A DNA stretch of 5,877 nucleotides from Opitutia bacterium. GTDB taxonomy: Bacteria > Verrucomicrobiota > Verrucomicrobiia > Opitutales > UBA953. The stretch is taken from NCBI GenBank assembly GCA_003485955.1, contig DNHH01000120.1:12324-18200 (forward strand), in the 5' to 3' direction. The position numbers and the translations under genes were made by a program. Below are positions 1 through 5,877 of the stretch, one piece after another. Under the pieces are notes generated by a model. The model was not told where the DNA came from. It saw nothing but the letters and a program-made list of their open reading frames with translations, and did no database searches. Within the stretch, counting starts at the first letter, position 1. Each line of letters opens with the position of its first letter.

Positions 1-755
1 GAAACACCTTCAGGATTGGTTAAATAGAGCACGGGTTCTTTGCCGGCACGGAATTGAACACCCTGGTGCTCACTGGGTAAGAAACCACTGCCCCAAAGGC
101 GTGAATAGAGAGGCTGATCACGCGTCGCATCTTTGGAAACGAGTACAACGAATGCTGGGAGATTTTGGTTTGAGCTACCTAACCCATATGACATCCAAGC
201 ACCCATGGATGGCCGGCCAGCAATCTGACTCCCTGATGCAAAAAACGTGATCGCTGGATCGTGATTGATTGCCTCGGTGTGCATCGAGCGAATCACACAG
301 AGTTCATCCGCAACTTTTGCTGTGTACGGTAATAAATCGCTGATTTCGATACCGGCTTTACCGTATTTCTTGAAATTGGTAAATGCTCCCGCCATCGGTA
401 GGGTTGATTGATAACCACTCATACCGGTTAAGCGCTGACCGCCGCGCACACTCTCGGGGAGATTTTGTCCGTTCTGTTCACGTAACAGTGGCTTAGGGTC
501 AAACGTCTCGAATTGTGAAGGTCCGCCAGCTTGGAAAAGATAGATAACGCGCTTTGCTTTGGCTAAGTGGTGCGGTAATCCTGGTAGCCCATTCAAACCT
601 CCGGCTAGAGGCACGGGCGTGTTAGCGGCAAGCAGTGAACTTCCCATGACCTGTCTAAGTGCAAGCGCACCCAAGCCGAGCGCAGAGGCCCCGAGGAAGT
701 GACGTCGAGTGACAGACATCAATTCGTCGTAAGTTGGAGGGCGTTTGGGGTGCAT
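1..755 (-). CDS. DUF1501 family exported protein, N-terminal part (3' end outside window)
   Basis: The frame is open from ATG at 755 to the window's left edge, giving 251 residues. Full DUF1501 proteins are usually about 430-490 residues, so roughly half is visible. Residues 16-22 (TRRHFLG) form a twin-arginine motif. A hydrophobic Ala/Leu/Gly stretch follows to about residue 36, with a possible cleavage site at LLAA-N near residue 44, which suggests Tat export in folded form. Family landmarks are AKRVIYLFQAGGPSQ (66-80) followed by FETFDPKP (82-89), RSMHTEAINHDPAITFF (156-172), the GRPSMGAWMSYGLG region (180-193) and LWGSGFLPSEHQGVQFR (220-236). DUF1501 belongs to the alkaline phosphatase/sulfatase-like superfamily, but no activity is established. 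The start at 755 is preferred over the in-frame ATG at 719. It sits one base after the upstream stop (TAA-T-ATG), and short leaders of the MHP...L type before the TRR motif are common in the family. Neither start has a clear Shine-Dalgarno sequence. DUF1501 genes are typically encoded next to PSCyt1/DUF1549/DUF1553 genes, as here. Confidence 0.95.
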   Translation of the reverse strand, partial: MHPKRPPTYDELMSVTRRHFLGASALGLGALALRQVMGSSLLAANTPVPLAGGLNGLPGLPHHLAKAKRVIYLFQAGGPSQFETFDPKPLLREQNGQNLPESVRGGQRLTGMSGYQSTLPMAGAFTNFKKYGKAGIEISDLLPYTAKVADELCVIRSMHTEAINHDPAITFFASGSQIAGRPSMGAWMSYGLGSSNQNLPAFVVLVSKDATRDQPLYSRLWGSGFLPSEHQGVQFRAGKEPVLYLTNPEGV

Positions 756-759
756 ATTA
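753..759 (-). other. TAA-T-ATG junction between cytochrome-type and DUF1501 genes
   Basis: The stop TAA (759-757) of the PSCyt1/DUF1549/DUF1553 gene is followed by one base and then the ATG (755-753) of the DUF1501 gene. No purine-rich ribosome binding site is visible in the preceding 20 bases, so initiation probably depends on termination of the upstream gene. The same transcript must carry both genes. Confidence 0.8.
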
Positions 760-3700
760 GCGCAGGGTAATAGCCGCGTCAGACGCCATCAGCGTTGAGC
801 ATACGAGGGTGAGTGCCGCAAGGCTGGCATCGGCTTTCCCGCAAACCTTACGTGCATCTTCGGGCGTTTTGGAAAACTCTATCTGTTGTTGGTTATACAG
901 TTCCGTTAATGTCGCAAGTTCAGTGGGCCGTGGTGTTCGACCGCAGATGAGTTTAAACGCGCGCGTCATGCGTGTTGCGGGGTCGTTAGCTTCCCGTGTT
1001 GATCGTTCTGCCAAGCCTCGCGCAGACTCAACGTAAATGGGCTCGTTGAGTAAGACGAGCGCTTGTAAAGGGGTGTTAGTGGTCAATCGCCGCACTTGGC
1101 AGACTTCACGTGATCCTGCGTCGAAAATTTGTTGGCTGGGTGGTGGCATCGTTCGCTTGCGATAAGTATACACGCTGCGACGTCGATTACTCTCACCAGG
1201 GTCAGATTTGTATTCGTCGACGCTGGAACCACCACTTTGGCTACGGCCACCGAATTTTTCGACAAGTAAACCAGCTGCAAAGAGTGCTTGGTCGCGTAAC
1301 ATTTCTGCGGATAAGCGCTGGGTTGGGCCGCGAGCCAGCAACACGTTATTCGGGTCAAGGGTTAGACTCTTTTCTGACCCAATCGATGATTGCCGGAAAG
1401 TTGCACTGAGAACCAAACGTCGGAGTAGTGCTTTGGTATCCCAGGTTTTTTGGAAATCGATAGCGAGTTGGTCGAGTAGCTCAGGGTGAGTGGGTGTATC
1501 GCCTTGTACGCCAAAGTTCTCAGGGGTATGCACTAATCCTTGTCCAAAGATCTGCATCCAGAGACGGTTAACCGCAACGCGTGCGGTCAGTGGATTTTCA
1601 TGTGAGGTAAGCCAACGTGCCAGACCTAGTCGATTGGCTGGTAAGCTGTGAGAGAAGGGCAGTACTGCTTCGACAATACCAGGGCTTACTGGTTGTTTGA
1701 GGTCAGGCTGATCATAAGCGCCGCGTTGCAGGATGTAAGTTGGCCGGGTGTATGCTGTCTGAGTCATCGTCACGATGACCGGGATTGAATCACTGTACTT
1801 CCGTAACGCCTGTTGAGCAGTACGAAGTTCGTTGCGAGACTGCAGGTACGCCGTGTTGCCTTTAGATAGATTGTGCTCCGCCACGGCATTTGCGCCGGGC
1901 TTGATTTCGGCTAATTGTGCAACTTCGGCGGCGGTAAGTTCCGTTCGCCAAATCTTAACTTCATCCATGATACCATCACGGAATCCCGCGTCGCGCGAGC
2001 GTGACCCGAGTTCCAGGGTGGCACCACCGACGGGTCCTGTCAGGTAATCCCTTACGATTTCGGATTCTGCGAGCTGACCATTGAGGTAAATACGTAAACC
2101 CGACGCACGGCTTAAGCCGTTATACGTCACGGTGAGAAGTACCCAGGTGTTTTGCGTTAACGGTTCGCGACTACGAATAGCGATAGCCGATCCTGGCCAT
2201 TGTTGAATACACGACCAACTGATACGCCCCTGATCAATCATGAGCTCTAGGCCAGTTGCATCCGCGTCGTTGGTATAAAAGCCGGAGGCGTGCAAAAGGA
2301 CCGCCCGCTGATTACGTTCGCCCGCTTTAATCCAAGTAGAAAATGTGATCTCTTTATCGCTGCTAAAGCCAGAGAACCCATCGAGCCAAAGGCCACCATC
2401 GCCATCAAACGCAATCGCTTTGCCAATTTTGCCGTTGGCCACTGTTACTTTTCCTAGCTGATCTCCGCGATGTCGTTCGGTGGTTGCGGGTTTGCCGTAT
2501 AGATTAGGCGTAGAGCCTTTATCGAGTGTCTCGAAACTATAGTGCGCATCCGGCGTGGGTGCAGAAACAGTAATAGTCGCAGCAGATTGCATGCGTTGGC
2601 ACTCATCAAACCGTTGCTGGGCAACGTCGACGGCTTTTTGTAGCTCGGCGATTTTTATATCCTGTTCAGCATTCGTTAACCGTAGGGCGGGCACGGGTAC
2701 TGCTCCGTGATACGGGAGTAAGCCATTTTCATCGATATCGGAGAACATCGCGGAAAGCGCATAGAAGTCGCGTTGAGGAATTGGATCATACTTATGATCA
2801 TGACACTTGGCGCACTCCATGGTGAGTGCGGTAAAGGCGAATCCAAATGTTGCCACTCGATCTGAAATTGATTCTTGCCGCATTTCCTCCGCAATCGAGC
2901 CGCCTTCGAAGGTTACACGGTGGAGTCGATTAAAGGCTGTCGCGAGCCGTTGTTCGGATGTGGCATTGGGCAAGAGATCACCCGCTAACTGCCAAGTGAT
3001 GAATTGATCGTAGGGCAGATTGCGATCGATGGCATTCAGTAACCAATCGCGCCAAGGGCTAACGGGCATTTCTGGATCTCCCGAATATCCTGCGGTATCC
3101 GCATAACGTGCGAGATCGAGCCATGCGACAGCTGCATGTTCAGCAAAGCGCTTGGAAGCTAACAAACGGTCGACCTGACGCTCATAGGCATTTGGCGATG
3201 AGTCAGCGATGAAGGCCTCAGTTTCTTCGGGTGTGGGTGGAAGCCCAGTGAGCACAAACGATACACGTCGCAAAAGTGTCGCCCGATCGGCATCTTGAGC
3301 TGGACTTAGGCCAGCCTTCTCTATCGACGCTAAGATGAATGTATCGAGAGGGTCGCGTACCCACTGCGTGAGCTTAACCTTCGGTGGCGGCATGCTTTGT
3401 GGTTTAACAAATGCCCAATGCTTTGCGTATCGACCGCCTTGCGCTATCCACAGCGTCAGAATCTTTTTTTGCTCAGGGGTAAGTGGACGTTTAAAGTCGG
3501 GCGGCGGCATGACTTCTTCGTCGTCGGTCTGGTGGATGCGCGCGACCAATGCGCTTGCATCTATGTCGCCCGGAACAATTGCGCGTTGGTCACTTTTCAG
3601 AAGTGCGAGGGCACCTTCAGGAGTGTCGAGTCGTAAACCTGCTTTGCGGCCTTTGCTGGCATCAGGTCCATGACAGGCAAAGCAATGGTCGGAAAGGATG

Positions 3701-3849
3701 GGCCGAACATCTCGATTAAAGTCTATCGTTTGAGCTATTGCAACTGATGGCGCGGAGAAGTGTGGCTGTATAAGGTAAAGCCAGAGCAACGCGACTGCGG
3801 TTAGTGCACTCAGAACAACAACTCCTAAGATGATTGAGCGTGGTTTCAT
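757..3849 (-). CDS. Planctomycete-type cytochrome protein: PSCyt1-DUF1549-LamG-DUF1553
   Basis: A complete protein of 1030 residues, starting at ATG 3849 and ending with TAA at 759-757. Residues 6-27 form one hydrophobic segment after MKPRS. This is an N-terminal anchor, or a signal peptide with possible cleavage after AIA (39), so the protein is extracytoplasmic. Domains in order: PSCyt1 cytochrome c-like (about 43-150) with haem-type CFACH (56-60) and MPPP (114-117), whose Met is a plausible axial ligand; DUF1549 (about 163-375) with a second CxxCH, CAKCHDHKYDPI (346-357), a family hallmark; a helical Lys/Glu/Gln-rich stretch (392-422); a LamG/concanavalin A-like domain (about 433-645) ending in the typical DGIMDEVKIW (625-634); a second helical stretch (665-687); and DUF1553 (about 735-1025) with NRLWMQIFGQGLV (761-773), RKRTMPPPSQQIFD (897-910) and REVCQVRRLTTNTPLQAL (914-931). 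The family's reaction is unknown. Redox, structural or polysaccharide-binding roles have been suggested from the domains. The frame extends in phase to a TTG at 3867, but ATG 3849 overlaps the upstream stop and is preferred. No frameshift is seen and all family motifs are present. Confidence 0.95.
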   Translation of the reverse strand: MKPRSIILGVVVLSALTAVALLWLYLIQPHFSAPSVAIAQTIDFNRDVRPILSDHCFACHGPDASKGRKAGLRLDTPEGALALLKSDQRAIVPGDIDASALVARIHQTDDEEVMPPPDFKRPLTPEQKKILTLWIAQGGRYAKHWAFVKPQSMPPPKVKLTQWVRDPLDTFILASIEKAGLSPAQDADRATLLRRVSFVLTGLPPTPEETEAFIADSSPNAYERQVDRLLASKRFAEHAAVAWLDLARYADTAGYSGDPEMPVSPWRDWLLNAIDRNLPYDQFITWQLAGDLLPNATSEQRLATAFNRLHRVTFEGGSIAEEMRQESISDRVATFGFAFTALTMECAKCHDHKYDPIPQRDFYALSAMFSDIDENGLLPYHGAVPVPALRLTNAEQDIKIAELQKAVDVAQQRFDECQRMQSAATITVSAPTPDAHYSFETLDKGSTPNLYGKPATTERHRGDQLGKVTVANGKIGKAIAFDGDGGLWLDGFSGFSSDKEITFSTWIKAGERNQRAVLLHASGFYTNDADATGLELMIDQGRISWSCIQQWPGSAIAIRSREPLTQNTWVLLTVTYNGLSRASGLRIYLNGQLAESEIVRDYLTGPVGGATLELGSRSRDAGFRDGIMDEVKIWRTELTAAEVAQLAEIKPGANAVAEHNLSKGNTAYLQSRNELRTAQQALRKYSDSIPVIVTMTQTAYTRPTYILQRGAYDQPDLKQPVSPGIVEAVLPFSHSLPANRLGLARWLTSHENPLTARVAVNRLWMQIFGQGLVHTPENFGVQGDTPTHPELLDQLAIDFQKTWDTKALLRRLVLSATFRQSSIGSEKSLTLDPNNVLLARGPTQRLSAEMLRDQALFAAGLLVEKFGGRSQSGGSSVDEYKSDPGESNRRRSVYTYRKRTMPPPSQQIFDAGSREVCQVRRLTTNTPLQALVLLNEPIYVESARGLAERSTREANDPATRMTRAFKLICGRTPRPTELATLTELYNQQQIEFSKTPEDARKVCGKADASLAALTLVCSTLMASDAAITLR
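3846..3849 (-). other. ATGA stop/start overlap (coupled translation)
   Basis: On the minus strand, ATGA contains the start of the cytochrome-type gene (ATG 3849-3847) and the stop of the DUF5703-type gene (TGA 3848-3846). A weak GGAG lies about 12 bases upstream of the ATG, inside the preceding gene, which is further away than a normal Shine-Dalgarno. Re-initiation by ribosomes finishing the upstream gene is therefore the likely mode. The overlap is direct sequence evidence; coupling is inferred. Confidence 0.85.
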
Positions 3850-5877
3850 TGCGATGGCAGGCTCCAACCTTCAGGCAGGACGATATCAGACCTACGAGAC
3901 AGAGGGCTGACTTCCAACCGCATAATTTTTCCTCCTTCGACATCGCAGGTTATGAGGGTTTTTCCAGGTGCACGTAATCTGAAAGTGACGTCCCAGTCTT
4001 TAGGCCAAGCAGCTAGTAGATAAATCTTACCCTTTGCATCAGGCTCAGCAGCCAAAAGCATTTCTTGTAAACCCACTGAGCCACTTCCGCCCCAGCTATG
4101 ATCAGGTAACCAATCATGACCGGGTCCGAAAAATGCCGGGAAGCGACAGGGTGACGCTTGGTCAGAGAGTTTCGCAATCACTCGCTTTCCGGCTTCCTGC
4201 GGCCAGCCAAGTGCAGCCGCGTCGACCAAGGTTGGTTGCCATGAGAAGTCGAGCTTATGGCAAACACCCGAGCGATTGTTGCCGCGTGGTTCATCAAGCA
4301 AATTCCAGGTTGTCCGCGCCAACTTGAGGGTCGATGGCTGGGTAACACCTAGGAGACGGTAGGGCCATACAGCATAGAGTTCTGGCAATTCCCAGCCGTT
4401 AAAAAGTTTCTCCCAACTCTTCGCAGGTGCAAGAATGGTAAAGCCATTGCGCAGGAGGGTAGGCAATTCGGGTAGATGTGTTTGAAACTCACTGACAAAT
4501 GTTCGTTCAGCTGCATCCAGTTGACCATAACTGAGCATACCTGCGGTTATGGCGCGGAGTGCGGCGACGGTCTCAATTGGATTTGTTGCCCCACCAGTCA
4601 ACTCAAGCCCATTAGCTGGATAGATAATCAGACGATTGTCAGGGCTATATTCTTTCCCCGTTCTACTTTTTGCAGCATCTCGATAGAACTTATCAAAGAA
4701 TCGTAGTTGGGCGAGAATCCAGGACTTGTGTTCTTGGATGTTTTGTCCGTTCACCAAAGACGATTGCATTGCCATCCATGCATGTTCGAGGCCCATCGAA
4801 AAATGATAGGTGAGGTGCGGATGCTTGCAGAGGCCCTCGAGGGTGCCCGCGTCGTACACCATACCGCCGAGTGATTGGTACTCGTGATACACAGCACCAT
4901 GGGCTTTGAGATTTCTAGCACGGGTTCGGGCAACTTCCGTACGGTCGCGGTAAAAAAGTAAAGAGGGCGCCGTAAGGTCCATGTCGCCCGCTGCAATGGT
5001 TGGCCAACCTAACCAACGTTGGTTTTGCGCCATGAACATCTGGTCCCAACGACGGTAGTCAGGGTCACGGCCCGTAGGCGGCTTTCCGAGTTCCGAATTA
5101 TTTAAACGTTGCGGAATACGATCTCCGTGTGCTTCGACGGTGAAAATTCCCCCGTTGAATTTAAGCGGCAACTCGCCGCCTTGATTACACGCGAGCATAT
5201 ATCGGAAAAGCTGATAGTTCCGTCCGATCTGAAAGGCTTCGTCCGCCGAATCTGCCTTGGATTGTACAAAGATATAGCTCCGTTGCCAAAATTCTTGCCA
5301 GCGTAGTTCATTGGTAGAACGCACGGCCGCGAGCGCGTCGTCTTCCAAAAGCAGCTTCGACCGATCCACCCATTCATCGGGATCAGACTTTTTCCCAGCA
5401 GCCAAAGTTACCACAATAAGTTGTCGGGTAGCTTCTGGTAGTACACCGGCCCACTCGTACCCATCCCAGTTCGCAGGTTTGGACTTTCGAACCGGAGTCC
5501 ATTGAATGCCACCACGTGCGGCTATCGCGCAGCCGTAAACACGATTTTCTGCCGGGTTAATGAATGCTACGCCACTAACGTTTTGCTGCTTTGCGAGATC
5601 GTTCGCGCGTTTCGTTTCACCATTACGATGCGTATAAACTAAAACTCCATCAAGCACCTCGACCGAATCGGTGGAACTTGGCAGCGGCTTAATTCTCCAA
5701 TTACCATAGGCAACTTCTAGGGATAATTTACGAGAGGTTTTGCAGTCGATAATTAGTGATTCACTCGCGAACTGTAAGAGGTAAGAAAGCGTTGTTCCGT
5801 CTTCCGCTGTGATTTCAATTCGAATGCTCCCCGTGGCAGGATCAAGCTCTTGACGAAAACTTTTGAGCTTAAAGAGC
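3846..5877 (-). CDS. DUF5703-type protein with GH95-like (alpha/alpha)6-barrel region, 5' end outside window
   Basis: The frame ends with TGA at 3848-3846 and stays open to the right edge, giving 676 visible residues; the true start and any signal peptide lie outside. A GTG at 5657 could be called as a start, but the 73 residues before it continue the fold: SIRIEITAEDG (17-27), a beta-rich stretch, then YGNWR (57-61). These fit the DUF5703 N-terminal beta domain, so GTG 5657 is internal. The following region resembles the helical barrel of glycoside hydrolases related to GH95: NYQLFRYMLACNQGGELPLKF (220-240) with NGG at 241-243, YRRWDQMFMAQNQR (274-287), GWPTIAAGDMDL (290-301), MGLEHAWMAMQ (361-371), YPANGLELTGGATNPIETV (419-437), WELPELYAVWPYRLLG (495-510) and FGPGHDWLPDHSWGGSGSVG (583-602). 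The C-terminus (about 617-676), starting with IYLLAAWPKDWDV, resembles the beta-sandwich end of GH95 proteins. A carbohydrate substrate is inferred from the fold; catalytic residues and substrate are not proven. It overlaps the next gene by four bases, so both are translated from one message. Confidence 0.85.
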   Translation of the reverse strand, partial: LFKLKSFRQELDPATGSIRIEITAEDGTTLSYLLQFASESLIIDCKTSRKLSLEVAYGNWRIKPLPSSTDSVEVLDGVLVYTHRNGETKRANDLAKQQNVSGVAFINPAENRVYGCAIAARGGIQWTPVRKSKPANWDGYEWAGVLPEATRQLIVVTLAAGKKSDPDEWVDRSKLLLEDDALAAVRSTNELRWQEFWQRSYIFVQSKADSADEAFQIGRNYQLFRYMLACNQGGELPLKFNGGIFTVEAHGDRIPQRLNNSELGKPPTGRDPDYRRWDQMFMAQNQRWLGWPTIAAGDMDLTAPSLLFYRDRTEVARTRARNLKAHGAVYHEYQSLGGMVYDAGTLEGLCKHPHLTYHFSMGLEHAWMAMQSSLVNGQNIQEHKSWILAQLRFFDKFYRDAAKSRTGKEYSPDNRLIIYPANGLELTGGATNPIETVAALRAITAGMLSYGQLDAAERTFVSEFQTHLPELPTLLRNGFTILAPAKSWEKLFNGWELPELYAVWPYRLLGVTQPSTLKLARTTWNLLDEPRGNNRSGVCHKLDFSWQPTLVDAAALGWPQEAGKRVIAKLSDQASPCRFPAFFGPGHDWLPDHSWGGSGSVGLQEMLLAAEPDAKGKIYLLAAWPKDWDVTFRLRAPGKTLITCDVEGGKIMRLEVSPLSRRSDIVLPEGWSLPSQ

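Noticed and set aside
1083..1358. Minus-strand alternative frame inside DUF1553, considered as a possible frameshift remnant
   Set aside because: The main frame reads through with all DUF1553 motifs intact, so there is no frameshift.
809..1489. Plus-strand open frames opposite the DUF1553 end (809-1036, 1110-1409, 1208-1489)
   Set aside because: They lie antisense to a strongly conserved coding region, their translations show no recognisable domain, and they overlap each other. They are shadows of the minus-strand gene.
3460..3475. Run of seven T (plus strand) considered as a terminator tail or slippage site
   Set aside because: It lies inside the PSCyt1 domain coding for the Lys-rich EQKKI segment, with no adjacent GC-rich hairpin seen and no frame change after it.
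3335..3673. 112-residue plus-strand open frame opposite the cytochrome c-like domain
   Set aside because: It is antisense to the conserved PSCyt1/DUF1549 region, has no family resemblance and no convincing start context.
3716..3943. Minus-strand 75-residue frame spanning the junction of the two large genes
   Set aside because: It is out of frame with both genes, which have intact family motifs through this region. The overlap is fully explained by ATGA coupling.

Overview
The whole window is coding on the minus strand. It holds three tightly packed genes read right to left. All three have the look of large exported proteins from the Planctomycetota/Verrucomicrobiota (PVC) group. The basis for that is the 'Planctomycete cytochrome' architecture (PSCyt1-DUF1549-DUF1553) in the middle gene and its pairing with a DUF1501 gene. 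This pairing is amplified in PVC genomes but also occurs in Acidobacteriota, Bacteroidota and others, so the phylum is an inference. No rRNA, tRNA, mobile element, CRISPR array or taxonomic marker is present to settle it.

Layout in order of transcription: (1) 5877 down to 3846, the C-terminal 676 residues of a DUF5703-type protein with a GH95-like (alpha/alpha)6-barrel region; its N-terminus lies beyond the right edge. (2) 3849 down to 757, a complete 1030-residue membrane-anchored or secreted protein with an N-terminal cytochrome c-like domain, DUF1549, an inserted LamG/concanavalin A-like domain and DUF1553. (3) 755 down to 1, the N-terminal 251 residues of a Tat-exported DUF1501 protein; its C-terminus lies beyond the left edge. 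Genes 1 and 2 overlap by four bases (ATGA). Genes 2 and 3 are separated by one base (TAA-T-ATG). The three are therefore almost certainly one operon with coupled translation, and no promoter or terminator is expected or seen inside the window. There is no stretch of even 50 bases without a gene.

How they may work together (inference): the upstream protein resembles a carbohydrate-active enzyme. The middle protein combines a possible haem domain with a carbohydrate- or ligand-binding type fold. The last protein belongs to the alkaline phosphatase/sulfatase-like superfamily. A cell-envelope or extracytoplasmic complex acting on a complex polysaccharide is a reasonable hypothesis, but DUF1549, DUF1553, DUF1501 and DUF5703 have no firmly established biochemical function. 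The many other open frames on both strands are shadows of these three genes.
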